From NCBI GenBank assembly GCA_902491345.1, contig CABUHI010000004.1:60073-124072 (forward strand): a stretch of DNA of 64,000 nt, in the 5' to 3' direction. Each line of letters begins with the position of its first letter. The stretch's first letter is position 1. The notes below the pieces were generated by a model. It was not told the DNA's origin, made no database searches, and worked only from the letters and a program-made list of their open reading frames with translations. A program made the position numbers and the translations under genes. This DNA is from an uncultured Collinsella sp. Lineage in GTDB: Bacteria; Actinomycetota; Coriobacteriia; Coriobacteriales; Coriobacteriaceae. Positions 43,141 to 51,891 of this stretch are shown here, one piece after another.

Positions 43141-44082
43141 ATGTCAGAATTCATTAGGCCTCAGGTTCAGGTCGAAGAGATCAACGAGACGTCTGCTCGT
43201 GTCTCCGTCGAGCCGCTCGAGCGTGGTTACGGCGATACGCTGGGTAACTCCCTTCGTCGCGTTCTTCTGTCCTCGCTCGAGGGTGCCGCCGTCGAGGCTA
43301 TTCAGATCGATGGTGCGCAGCACGAGTTCATGACCATCCCTAACATGGTCGAGGATGTCACCGACATCGTCCTGAATGTCAAGGGTCTTGTCTTCAGGGC
43401 TCTCGGCACGACCGACGAGGCGACCGCCACCATCTCGGTTGACGGCCCCTGCGAGGTCACCGGTGCGGACTTCTTTATTCCGTCCGAGTTTGAGCTGGTC
43501 AACCCCGAGCAGCACATCGCTACGCTCACCGAGGGTGGCCATCTCACCATGAGCATGCGCATCGGCTATGGCCGCGGCTATGTTTCTGGCGAGGCCAACA
43601 AGCGCGACAACGATCCCATCGGTGTGATCCACGTCGACTCGCTGTACTCGCCGGTTTCCCGTTGCGCCAAGCTCGTTGAGGCTTGCCGTGTCGGTCAGCA
43701 CACCGACTACGACCGCCTTGTCCTCGAGATCGAGACCAACGGCTCCATCGCCCCGCGCGACGCCGTGGTCCAGGCTGCCAATATCATCAACCAGCATATG
43801 GCCGCCTTTATGAACCTTGCCGAGACCCCCGAGGTCGAGGAGGAGGCTTCGATCTTCGCTCCCGAGGTCACCAACGACAACGCCGAGCTGGACAAGCAGA
43901 TCGAGGATCTGGACCTTTCCGTCCGTTCCTACAACTGCCTTAAGCGCGCCAGCATTCACTCGGTCCGTCAGCTCGTTGAGTTCTCGGAGAACGATCTGCT
44001 CAACATCCGTAACTTCGGTGTTAAGTCGATCGAGGAAGTGAAGGACAAGCTTGAGTCCATGGGCCTGAGCCTGAAGGCTTAA
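43141..44082 (+). CDS. rpoA: RNA polymerase subunit alpha
   Basis: The protein has 313 residues. The N-terminal domain, with RGYGDTLGNSLRRVLLSSLEG, dimerises and holds the beta subunits. The C-terminal domain after an acidic linker (EEEASIFAPEVTNDNAELDK) has LSVRSYNCLKRASIHSVRQL and RNFGVKSIEEVKDKLESMGL, the helices that contact DNA UP elements and activators. Length and motifs are complete. It is between rpsD and rplQ in the standard order. Confidence 0.97.
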   Translation: MSEFIRPQVQVEEINETSARVSVEPLERGYGDTLGNSLRRVLLSSLEGAAVEAIQIDGAQHEFMTIPNMVEDVTDIVLNVKGLVFRALGTTDEATATISVDGPCEVTGADFFIPSEFELVNPEQHIATLTEGGHLTMSMRIGYGRGYVSGEANKRDNDPIGVIHVDSLYSPVSRCAKLVEACRVGQHTDYDRLVLEIETNGSIAPRDAVVQAANIINQHMAAFMNLAETPEVEEEASIFAPEVTNDNAELDKQIEDLDLSVRSYNCLKRASIHSVRQLVEFSENDLLNIRNFGVKSIEEVKDKLESMGLSLKA

Positions 44083-44112
44083 TGCTTCGCATATTTGAGG
44101 AGAAACTAGACC

Positions 44113-44580
44113 ATGCGTCACAACGTTAAGAAGGGCCTGAAGCTCGGCACCGATGCGAGCCACACCAAGGCCATGAAGAAGAGCCTTGCTAAGGCCCTCT
44201 TCGAGAACGACCGCATCAAGACCACCGAGACCCGCGCTAAGGCGCTGCGTTCGGTCGTCGACCCGATCATCACTTGGGCCAAGAAGGGCGACCTGCACTC
44301 TCGTCGTCTGGCTATCGCCAAGCTCGGCGATAAGCAGCTCGTTGCCGAGATCTTCGACAAGGCTGCTCAGGGTATGTGGCAGGACCGCAACGGCGGTTAC
44401 ACCCGCATCATGAAGCTCGGCAACCGCAAGGGCGACAACGCTCCCATCGTTATTATGGAGCTCGTCACCGAGCCTTGCACGCCTAAGGCCAAGAAGGCTG
44501 CTCCGGCCCCCAAGAAGGTCGCTGCTCCTAAGAAGGTTGAGGCTGCCGAGGAGGCTCCTGCTGAGGAGACCGCTGAGTAG
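44113..44580 (+). CDS. rplQ: 50S ribosomal protein L17 with C-terminal extension
   Basis: The protein has 155 residues, about 35 longer than the core L17. The core includes LGTDASHTKAMKKSLAKALF, ETRAKALRSVVDPIITWAKK and GGYTRIMKLGNRKGDNAPIV. The tail after residue 118 is an unordered lysine, alanine, proline and glutamate stretch (KKAAPAPKKVAAPKKVEAAE, ending AETAE). Such tails are known in other actinobacterial L17 and other ribosomal proteins. L17 is near the polypeptide exit. A strong terminator ends the operon 27 bp later. Confidence 0.96.
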   Translation: MRHNVKKGLKLGTDASHTKAMKKSLAKALFENDRIKTTETRAKALRSVVDPIITWAKKGDLHSRRLAIAKLGDKQLVAEIFDKAAQGMWQDRNGGYTRIMKLGNRKGDNAPIVIMELVTEPCTPKAKKAAPAPKKVAAPKKVEAAEEAPAEETAE

Positions 44581-44606
44581 ACAATCTGTCTGCATAGGCT
44601 ATATTC

Positions 44607-44636
44607 GAGGGGTACGTTCGCGTACCCCTCTTTTTT
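44607..44636 (+). terminator. Strong terminator of the ribosomal operon
   Basis: GAGGGGTACG pairs perfectly with CGTACCCCTC around the stable loop TTCG, followed by TTTTTT. This is a model rho-independent terminator. Confidence 0.92.
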
Positions 44637-44671
44637 GTCGAAATGCCATTGCCTGTTTGTTGGGAGCGCCC

Positions 44672-45496
44672 ATGACTGCGCCGTCTGATTTCAATTCGAT
44701 TCCAGAGCTCGATGCCACGCTCGTTTTCCGCGTGGCATACGATGGCTCGTCCTATAGCGGCTTTGCCGAGCAGCCTGGCCAGACGACGGTTGCGGGCGAG
44801 CTGCGCCGCGCTATCGAGACGCTCCTGCGCCGTCCGATCGACCTGACGTGCGCAGGGCGCACCGATGCCGGCGTGCATGCGGTGACGCAGTACATTAGTG
44901 TGCCCGTAACGGACGCTGAGCTCGCCTTGACGCGCCGTAGGTGGCTGCGGGCTATGGATGCCCTGCTGCCCAAAGACATCGCCATTAACGAGGTCTACAA
45001 GGCTCGTAAGGGCTTTTCTGCGCGCTTTGACGCGCGCTCTCGCACTTACACCTATCGCATTGCCGATCGTGATGCGCGGCCCGTGCTGTCACGCGGTGCT
45101 GTGTGGTGGCATCGCTATCCCCTCGACGTCGATGCGATGGCGGCCGCCTGCCCTGCGCTTTTGGGCGAGCAGGACTTTAAAAGCTTTTGCAAGGTTGCCT
45201 CTGCCGTGGGCAAACCTACGCACCGCTGCGTAATGCGCGCCGAGTTTGGCCATGAGGTTGCGTTTGGCGAGGACATCCTGACGTTTACCATCGAGGGCAA
45301 TGCGTTTCTGCATTCGATGGTCCGTACGATCGTTGGCACGCTTGTCGAGATTGGCATGCATCGCCGTGAACCCGAGTGGATGCGCGAGGTCATCGATGCT
45401 TGCGACCGTACCGCTGCGGGCCCCACGGCTCCTGCCTGCGGCCTTACGTTTATGGGCGTGGATTACGATCCCGCCGAGCTTGTCGTGCTCGACTAG
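44672..45496 (+). CDS. truA: tRNA pseudouridine synthase A
   Basis: The protein has 274 residues from the ATG at 44672; the open frame upstream crosses the terminator and is not coding. It converts uridines 38-40 of tRNA to pseudouridine. VAYDGSSYSGFAEQPGQTTV is the N-terminal strand, CAGRTDAGVHA contains the catalytic Asp, and FARFDARSRTYTYRI-like residues and GNAFLHSMVRTIVGTLVEIG are family blocks. Gene order after rplQ is common in Gram-positive bacteria. Confidence 0.94.
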   Translation: MTAPSDFNSIPELDATLVFRVAYDGSSYSGFAEQPGQTTVAGELRRAIETLLRRPIDLTCAGRTDAGVHAVTQYISVPVTDAELALTRRRWLRAMDALLPKDIAINEVYKARKGFSARFDARSRTYTYRIADRDARPVLSRGAVWWHRYPLDVDAMAAACPALLGEQDFKSFCKVASAVGKPTHRCVMRAEFGHEVAFGEDILTFTIEGNAFLHSMVRTIVGTLVEIGMHRREPEWMREVIDACDRTAAGPTAPACGLTFMGVDYDPAELVVLD

Positions 45497-45657
45497 GGGA
45501 GGGCTCGACGCGCCGTTCGTCGGCACCTGTCATCTGTGGGCTGCGCGTGTGCAACATCTGTTCTTGGCGTGCAGTGCAACCGGTGTCTCATTGCTTTTAT
45601 TGCCGGGGTGTACCATGAACGACAGTTTGATTCAGTGCTGTCGAGAGGACGGATAAC

Positions 45658-46698
45658 TTGGTTCGACGTGGCTCGCATCCGCGACTTTCGGTGATCCTTG
45701 TGGTAGAAGGTTCGCCCAGCTATGCGATGCGTGCGCTCGAGAGTATCCAGAACCAAGACCTCTATGATTTGCAGATTGTCGTTGTCTGCCGCGATGCTGC
45801 GCCCGGTGTGCGCCATTCGCTTCAAGTTGCTGCCGACAGGGACATCCATATTGATTTGATTGACGTCGAGGACGCGAAGCGCGGTGCTTGTCTTCGTGCC
45901 GGTTTTGCTGCATCGCGTGGCTCTCAAATCATCGCTATGAACGCCGATGAGTGGTTTGCTCCGCAGTCCCTTTCCAAGATGGTCGATATCGCGTGCGATA
46001 CCGCAGCAGACATAGTGTTCCCCACGGTGTCGCTCGACCGCTATGATGCACATCGAGAGCGCCATTCGCGCGTCTTGGATGCTGCTCATATTTCCATTGA
46101 TGGCAAATCTTCGATGGTGGCCGGGCTGCCTCAGTTGATTTTAGGCGGCCTTGTCGTTCAGACCTCTGGCGTGATGTACAGCCGCTCGCTGTTTGAGGCA
46201 TGCCTTTTGTGCGACAAGGTGTTTCGCACAGTTGGGTTTATGGCATGCGCGCTTTCGCAGGCACGATGCGTGTCCGGCTGCGGCGATGCTTGTTTCCACG
46301 CGGCGGCACCTAAGCTTACAGATGCCTTTGATCCCACCATGTATGCCAAGGTATCCGATGATACCCGAGCGCTCGACGAGCTTGCGGACTCACTCTCGGA
46401 AGCAGATAGCGGTGGTCGGCTCAAGCTGGCAAGCCAGAAGTTCTACTTTGCCGGACTAGTCGCCTGCATCGAGAATTTGTGTCTGAGCCCGCATGGGGTG
46501 TCGTCAATCGAGCGTTCCGCCCGCATGCGTGATATGCTCGAGGCGCCTCGAACCCGTCAGATGGTCGCCGCGCTCAAGGATAACCATCGGGGACTCGGTC
46601 TGTTGTTTGGGCCGATCGCCAGCGCCAAGCCCGCGCGCTGCGTGATGTGTACGCATCTGGCAGCTTTTCTTAACCGGACGGGCGCAAAAACCGCCTAA
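45658..46698 (+). CDS. Glycosyltransferase-like protein (family 2 fold)
   Basis: The protein has 346 residues and starts at TTG with GGACGG upstream. The N-terminus LSVILVVEGSPSYAMRALESI and the following QIVVVCRDA strand, then AASRGSQIIAMNADEWF, resemble the GT-A fold of family 2 glycosyltransferases; NADEW stands where the metal-binding DxD is expected (D and E present). The C-terminal half has no recognisable domain. It transfers a sugar if the assignment is correct; acceptor and pathway are unknown. It lies alone between truA and argR, with a 161-bp gap in which no gene was found. Confidence 0.55.
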   Translation: MVRRGSHPRLSVILVVEGSPSYAMRALESIQNQDLYDLQIVVVCRDAAPGVRHSLQVAADRDIHIDLIDVEDAKRGACLRAGFAASRGSQIIAMNADEWFAPQSLSKMVDIACDTAADIVFPTVSLDRYDAHRERHSRVLDAAHISIDGKSSMVAGLPQLILGGLVVQTSGVMYSRSLFEACLLCDKVFRTVGFMACALSQARCVSGCGDACFHAAAPKLTDAFDPTMYAKVSDDTRALDELADSLSEADSGGRLKLASQKFYFAGLVACIENLCLSPHGVSSIERSARMRDMLEAPRTRQMVAALKDNHRGLGLLFGPIASAKPARCVMCTHLAAFLNRTGAKTA

Positions 46699-46707
46699 AC
46701 GGCTCAT

Positions 46708-46739
46708 TTCGAAACAAATTTGCATAGAATTGTTTCGAA
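46708..46739. promoter_or_regulatory. Perfect 10-bp inverted repeat upstream of argR
   Basis: TTCGAAACAA (46708-46717) pairs exactly with TTGTTTCGAA (46730-46739) across 12 bases. It is 92 bp before the argR ATG. A smaller palindrome CAATCACTGATTG at 46784-46796 lies nearer the gene. They are candidates for operators, perhaps for ArgR autoregulation, though they do not match the usual ARG box. Confidence 0.5.
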
Positions 46740-46830
46740 TTGCGTTCTTATACACAAAAGCCTTCAAATAGCGTTAAACTATTCAATCACTGATTGATTG
46801 TCTCCGCCATCTTTTGGAGAGAGGGTTTGT

Positions 46831-47268
46831 ATGGCTAAAAAACGCAATGGGCGCCAGGATGCCATTAGAGATATTGTGCGCAATAAGGACGTCCGCACGC
46901 AGCGCGTGCTGGTCGATGAGCTCCGCGCTATGGGCTTTGATTGCACGCAGGCGACTGTCTCTCGCGATATTGCCGATATGGGGCTGCGTAAGCTCCCTGA
47001 GGGCATCTATGTTCTGGCAGAGGACCTGCACCTGCAGCGTATGGTTTCCGAGCTCGTAACGGTCGTTCTGCGCACCGATAATCTGGTTATGATCAAGGCT
47101 CAGCCTGGTACGGCTTCCGGCATCGCCGCCGCTGTTGATGCGGCAGAGCTGCCCGATGTGCTTGGCTCGCTTGCCGGCAACGATACGATTTTGGTTATTG
47201 CCCAGACGGCCGAGGACGGCGAGCGTCTTGAGGCGCTGATCAATAAGCTGAGCAATTCTCGCAAGTAG
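46831..47268 (+). CDS. argR: Arginine repressor
   Basis: The protein has 145 residues from the ATG at 46831 (GGAGAGAGG upstream); eleven earlier codons are open but lack support. TQRVLVDELRAMGFDCTQATVSRDIADM is the winged-helix DNA-binding domain (region 20-47). The C-terminal domain has GTASGIAAAVDAAELPDVLG, with the Asp pair that binds arginine. It binds ARG boxes and represses arginine synthesis when arginine is present. No arg genes lie in the window, so its targets are elsewhere. A terminator follows at 47320. Confidence 0.92.
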   Translation: MAKKRNGRQDAIRDIVRNKDVRTQRVLVDELRAMGFDCTQATVSRDIADMGLRKLPEGIYVLAEDLHLQRMVSELVTVVLRTDNLVMIKAQPGTASGIAAAVDAAELPDVLGSLAGNDTILVIAQTAEDGERLEALINKLSNSRK

Positions 47269-47319
47269 GCGTGCGGGTCGTGCGCTCGGCACTGTGCGCG
47301 CTGACATAGTGGCTTGTAA

Positions 47320-47351
47320 GGGGTATCGACGTTGGTCGGTACCCCCTTTTT
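47320..47351 (+). terminator. Terminator after argR
   Basis: GGGGTATCGAC pairs with GTCGGTACCCC (one G-U) across GTTG and is followed by CTTTTT. It is 51 bp after the argR stop. Confidence 0.85.
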
Positions 47352-47392
47352 GTCTGCCGGTATAAAGATCGCCCATCAGGTCGCTTTAAACT

Positions 47393-47434
47393 AAAAAGGC
47401 CCCCGAGCAGTTTAATAAGCTGCTCGGGGGCCTT
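47393..47434 (-). terminator. Terminator of the penicillin-binding protein gene
   Basis: Read on the minus strand, AAGGCCCCCGAGCAG pairs perfectly with CTGCTCGGGGGCCTT over a 9-base loop and runs into TTTTTAG. It lies 24 bp past the stop codon of the minus-strand gene at 47458. The stem could also act from the plus side. Confidence 0.88.
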
Positions 47435-47457
47435 GTTGCTTATGGCTGGATGAATTT

Positions 47458-49674
47458 CTAGCCGACCGTATCGTCAGGCGTGGGCGAGGGGTCGGGAGTG
47501 GGCGTAGGCGTAGGCGTAGGCGTAGGCGTAGGCGTAGGCGTGCCGCCATCGCCGCCGGTCGAACCACCAGTGGAGCCGCCCGTCGAGCCACCGGTCGTAC
47601 CGGTGCCGCCGGTGGTGTCGCTGCCCGTGGTCTCGGTGGTCGTGGTCGTCGTTGTCGTTGTTGTGGTGGTTTCCTCTTCGTCCTCGTTCTCGTCCTTGTC
47701 GTCGTTCTCCGTCTTCTTGGTGTTGTTGGTGCCGTAGAACTTCCAGACGTTATTGTTCTTGTACGTGGGAGCCGTTCCGGTCGGGAATTCCTCGCGCTCG
47801 GTGCCCGCAAGAACGGTGTTCATGAACTTCTTAAAGACGGGCAGGTTGGTGCTGTCGCCCAGCAGGTCCGAACCGTACTTTTGGATGGGAATCTCGCCTG
47901 CGGAATAACCGGTCCACAGGGCGCATGCCAGTTGCGGCGTGAAGCCGCAGAACCACAGGTTGGTGGTGTTGTCAGTGGTGCCCGTCTTGCCGGCATAGGG
48001 CTGGTTGACGTTCAGCGCGCCGGCGGCACCCGTGCCGCTGCCCTGCATGACGCCGGATAGAACATCGGTAACCGCGGCAGCCTCGCCTTCGGTGAGCACC
48101 TGCGTGGGATTGTCGGTGTGCTGGTATAGAACCGAGCCGGTACGCGAGTCAATCTCGGTAATGGCGATGGGCTGACGGTAGTAGCCACCGTTGGCAAACG
48201 TTGCGTAGGCCGATGCCATCTCGAGCGGTGAGATAGACCCGGTGCCGAGCGTCATGACGGGAACGTCCTCGATATTGTCCTTGGCGGGATCGATGCCGAG
48301 CTTTTTGACGAGCGACATGATCTTGTCATTGCCGATGGCTTCGGCCACCTGAATGTAGCCGGTGTTGGATGAGTATGCCGTTGCCTGCTTAAGCGTGATG
48401 TTGCCATAGCTCTGGTTGCCGTAGTTTTGCACCTCGGTCGTGGTGCCCTTGGCCTTGAGCGGCGAGTTGCAGTTGAGGGTGACGTTGGGGTTCATGCCGT
48501 TTTGGATGGCGGTTGCCAGCGTAAAGGCCTTAAAGGTGGAGCCGACGGGGCGCTTTGCCGTAGCGTGGTTCACGTGATTCTCGTCGGCGTTGTAGTCGTA
48601 GCCGCCCACCATGCACTTGATGTAGCCGGTCTTGGGGTCAACGACGACCATGCCCATGTCCAGGCCGTCGAGCGAAAGCGTGTCGAGCTGCGAGCGCACG
48701 GCCTCCTCGGCCACCTGCTGCATGGTGGGATCGATGGTGGTCTTGACGGTCAGACCGCCCTTAAAGAGCACGTCGGTGGAGAACTCCTGCTCGAGCAGCT
48801 GCTTAACGTAGGCGACAAAGTAGGGCTGAGAGTACACATCGACGCCACTGCCCGAAATCTCGGTCACGTTAAGCGTGATGGGCTCGGCCTGTGCGGCATC
48901 GTGTTCCTCCTGCGTAATGTGGCCCAGGCGCAACATGTTGTCGAGGACCTTGTTGCGACGGGACAGTGCCAGGTCGGGGTTGACCGTGGGGTCGTACTGC
49001 GAGGGCGAGTTGGGAAGGCCGATGAGCAGTGCGGCCTCGCTGAGGGTGAGGTCGGCGGCGCTCTTGGACAGATAGGTCTCGGCTGCGGCCTCGATGCCGT
49101 AGGCGCCGTGGCCGTAATAGATGGTGTTGAGGTACATCATGAGGATCTCGTCTTTGGAGTACATGTCCTCCATCTTGACGGCGATGTAGGCCTCGCGCAC
49201 CTTACGCTCGATGGTCGAGTCGAACTGCTCCTCCTGCAGGATGGTGTTGCGCACCAGCTGCTGGGTGATAGTCGAGGCGCCTTCGTGTCCGCCGCCGAGG
49301 GTTGCCACCGCAGCACGCGCGATACCCCACAGGTCGATACCGCCGTGCTCGTAGAAGCGCTCGTCCTCGACGTCAACGGTGCCCTGCAGCACGTAGGGGG
49401 AGACCTCGTCCTTGGTGATGGACTTGCGGTTTTGCGTGTAGAAGCTCGCGATCTTGTTGCCGTTGCAGTCGACGATCTCGGTGGGCTCGCTCACCAGATA
49501 CGCGTTGGCGTCGGTGTAGTCGGGCAGATCGGACAGCCAGCGGTTGACGTTGCCGACCATGCCGATGCCAAATGCCACGCCCGCAATCAGCAGAAAGCCC
49601 AAAAACGAGAGCAGGATTATGGGCAGAGCATGCGTCTTTGAACGGCTGCGTCCCTGTCGTTGGCGAGGACCCAT
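47458..49674 (-). CDS. Class A penicillin-binding protein (PBP1A-type)
   Basis: The protein has 738 residues from the ATG at 49674, which follows TGGAGGTC; an upstream in-frame ATG at 49797 lacks a site. A membrane helix (residues 18-40) anchors it. The glycosyltransferase domain has EDERFYEHGG at 103-112 with the catalytic Glu. The transpeptidase domain has S379-x-x-K382, S435-S-N437 and K563-T-G565, all intact. The C-terminal 75 residues are a low-complexity tail: threonine runs, GGSTGG repeats and a TPTPTP repeat, encoded by near-identical 6-base units. It builds and cross-links peptidoglycan. It is alone, reading towards argR. Confidence 0.93.
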   Translation of the reverse strand: MGPRQRQGRSRSKTHALPIILLSFLGFLLIAGVAFGIGMVGNVNRWLSDLPDYTDANAYLVSEPTEIVDCNGNKIASFYTQNRKSITKDEVSPYVLQGTVDVEDERFYEHGGIDLWGIARAAVATLGGGHEGASTITQQLVRNTILQEEQFDSTIERKVREAYIAVKMEDMYSKDEILMMYLNTIYYGHGAYGIEAAAETYLSKSAADLTLSEAALLIGLPNSPSQYDPTVNPDLALSRRNKVLDNMLRLGHITQEEHDAAQAEPITLNVTEISGSGVDVYSQPYFVAYVKQLLEQEFSTDVLFKGGLTVKTTIDPTMQQVAEEAVRSQLDTLSLDGLDMGMVVVDPKTGYIKCMVGGYDYNADENHVNHATAKRPVGSTFKAFTLATAIQNGMNPNVTLNCNSPLKAKGTTTEVQNYGNQSYGNITLKQATAYSSNTGYIQVAEAIGNDKIMSLVKKLGIDPAKDNIEDVPVMTLGTGSISPLEMASAYATFANGGYYRQPIAITEIDSRTGSVLYQHTDNPTQVLTEGEAAAVTDVLSGVMQGSGTGAAGALNVNQPYAGKTGTTDNTTNLWFCGFTPQLACALWTGYSAGEIPIQKYGSDLLGDSTNLPVFKKFMNTVLAGTEREEFPTGTAPTYKNNNVWKFYGTNNTKKTENDDKDENEDEEETTTTTTTTTTTTETTGSDTTGGTGTTGGSTGGSTGGSTGGDGGTPTPTPTPTPTPTPTPDPSPTPDDTVG

Positions 49675-49836
49675 ATATTGACCTCCAGGTATGTCGTGCC
49701 GGACGGTGGATGTGCCGTCGGGGCAGGATGGACATAAGTTATTACACGATAAACCAAACGGGGCGCGCGAGGCCTCGTGTATGCTGGAAGACGGCATTTT
49801 TCAGAGTGAATGCATACCTTGGTAAGGAGTTTGCCG

Positions 49837-51795
49837 ATGGCGATTCGGACGATGGGGCCGAGCGGACAATACGAGACTGGATTGGATGCTGCCGGTGCGG
49901 CGCTGCCCGAGCTGCTGGCGCCGGCGGGCGGGCTCGACCAGATGCTTGCGGCCATCGCCGCGGGTGCGGATGCCATCTACGCGGGGTTGGGCGGCTTTAA
50001 CGCCCGTGTGAGCGCTCATGGCTTTACGGATGACGAGTTTGCGCGCGGTTGTGCCGTGGCGCATGCCCATGGCGTGCATGTGTACGTGACGCTCAACGTG
50101 TTCGTGTTTGACGATGAGTTGTCCGACGCGGTGGCGTTGGGAGCCCATGCACTGGAGCTGGGCGCCGATGCTCTGATTGTCGCCGATGCCGGGTTGGCCT
50201 GCGCGCTGCGCGCGGCGATTCCCGGGGTCGAGATTCACCTGTCTACGCAGGCGGGCGTTCACAGCGAAGGCGCCGTGCGGCTTGCCGCCGATGAGCTGGG
50301 AGTCGAGCGCGTGACGACGGCACGCGAGCTGGCGGTCGACGAGATTGCGGCGCTATGTGCCACGGGCGTGCCCATCGAGGTATTCTGCCACGGTGCGATT
50401 TGCATCGGCTATTCGGGGGCGTGCGAGTTTTCGGCCCTGCGGCGTGGGCGCTCGGCGATGCGCGGCGACTGCACGCAGCCGTGCCGTCTGGCGTACGACC
50501 TGGTGGACGAGGCGGGACAGAGCGTTGTCGCCGTCGAGGGAGATCGCCTGCTGTGCCCGCGCGACTATCTGGGTATTGCACATCTGCCCGAGCTTGTAGA
50601 TGCCGGCGTGGCGTCGCTCAAGATCGAGGGGCGCATGAAGAACCCCGATTACGTATTCAACGTGGTGCGGGTGTGGCGCCGGGCACTCGATATGCTGCGC
50701 GACGGCGCGTGGGACCCCGATGCCGTGGAAGAGCTTGAACGCGAGCTGGGGAGGTCGTTTAACCGTGGGTTTACCGATACGTACCTGCGAGGGCGTTCGG
50801 GTGCCGAGCTGATGAGCTTTGAGCGCGCAATTAACCAGGGCGTGCGCGTGGGGCGTTTGGTCGCTGTGGGCCACGAAGAGGTGACCGTTGAGCTCGACGC
50901 CGCCGTGGCGGCGGGTGACACGCTCGAGATTCGGTTCTATCCGGGTGTCGACGCGCGTCCCGATGTGCCCAAGCGCTGGCCGCAGGTGCCCTGCCCGGTG
51001 GATGCCGCAGCGGGGAAGCGCGTCGTCGTGCATTGCAAGCGTAAGGTGGACGCGGGCTGCGAGGTATACCTGATTCGCAGCGCCGGCGTGTTGGATCAGA
51101 CGGCGGCGGTGTTGGAGCGCATGCGGGCCGAGGCGGATGCGATTGCGCCCGTTGCGCGTGCCGTTGAGGTGCTGCCCTTTGAGGGCGTTGCGGTGGATGG
51201 CGGTGCGTCGACGGAGTTGGTGGAGTGCGCGGTTCCCGCTCGCATGGTTTTTGCTTGGCAGCTGATGGATGCCGACCCGCGCGGAGAACTCGATTTGTCC
51301 GACGCCGTTGTGGTGCTTGACGAAGTGTGCCGCACGGGTGACGCTGACTGGACCCGCTCACTGATGCAGCGTGCCAGGCGTGTCGTCTGCCGCAGCCTGG
51401 GACAGGTGGTGATCGCTCGCGAGCTGGGCGTGACGTTTGACGTGGCGGCGCCGGTGTTCTGCGCGAATCGGGCCACGCTTACCTGGCTGCGCGGACTCGG
51501 TGCGGGGCGGGTGTACTTGCCGGCCGAGTTGCTCGGCAATGATGCGGAGCGTATTGCCGAGCTGGCCGCTGAACCCGGCGTCTTGGGTCCGGTCGACGCC
51601 GACCGTCCCGAGCTTATGGTGTGCGAGCACTGCCTGCTGACCGCCGAGGGCGTCTGTGCCACCGATGCGACGGGACAGGTCCGTTGCCGCGACTGCTTGC
51701 GTCGTCGGCAGGTGCGCTATCTGGTCGAGCGTGACGGTACACGTCTGCCAGTTGCCATTGACGCATGCGGCAGGACGAGGATTTTCCTGTCGTAG
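49837..51795 (+). CDS. U32 family peptidase / RNA hydroxylase-type protein
   Basis: The protein has 652 residues from the ATG at 49837 after AAGGAG. The N-terminal TIM-barrel begins ELLAPAGGLDQMLAAIAAGA. The family signature IEVFCHGAICIGYSGACEFS with further cysteines (TQPC) matches the U32 pattern, whose cysteines bind an iron-sulphur cluster. A C-terminal domain ends in MVCEHC and CRDC cysteine pairs. Studied relatives (TrhP, RlhA) modify tRNA or 23S rRNA by hydroxylation rather than degrade collagen, so an RNA-modification role is more likely. It is 96 bp before tyrS and divergent from the penicillin-binding protein gene. Confidence 0.88.
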   Translation: MAIRTMGPSGQYETGLDAAGAALPELLAPAGGLDQMLAAIAAGADAIYAGLGGFNARVSAHGFTDDEFARGCAVAHAHGVHVYVTLNVFVFDDELSDAVALGAHALELGADALIVADAGLACALRAAIPGVEIHLSTQAGVHSEGAVRLAADELGVERVTTARELAVDEIAALCATGVPIEVFCHGAICIGYSGACEFSALRRGRSAMRGDCTQPCRLAYDLVDEAGQSVVAVEGDRLLCPRDYLGIAHLPELVDAGVASLKIEGRMKNPDYVFNVVRVWRRALDMLRDGAWDPDAVEELERELGRSFNRGFTDTYLRGRSGAELMSFERAINQGVRVGRLVAVGHEEVTVELDAAVAAGDTLEIRFYPGVDARPDVPKRWPQVPCPVDAAAGKRVVVHCKRKVDAGCEVYLIRSAGVLDQTAAVLERMRAEADAIAPVARAVEVLPFEGVAVDGGASTELVECAVPARMVFAWQLMDADPRGELDLSDAVVVLDEVCRTGDADWTRSLMQRARRVVCRSLGQVVIARELGVTFDVAAPVFCANRATLTWLRGLGAGRVYLPAELLGNDAERIAELAAEPGVLGPVDADRPELMVCEHCLLTAEGVCATDATGQVRCRDCLRRRQVRYLVERDGTRLPVAIDACGRTRIFLS

Positions 51796-51891
51796 GTGCC
51801 GCGTCGCGTCAGTTTGTTATCATATGAGAGTTTATGGACTTCCAGCACCGCCGTTTTCGGCGAGGGTGCTATAGCAAAAGGAGGATACCCA

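Noticed and set aside
43144..44595. 483-codon minus-strand frame opposite rpoA and rplQ
   Set aside because: Shadow of ribosomal-operon codon bias.
48427..49641. 404-codon plus-strand frame opposite the penicillin-binding protein
   Set aside because: Antisense shadow; the opposite frame has all transpeptidase motifs.
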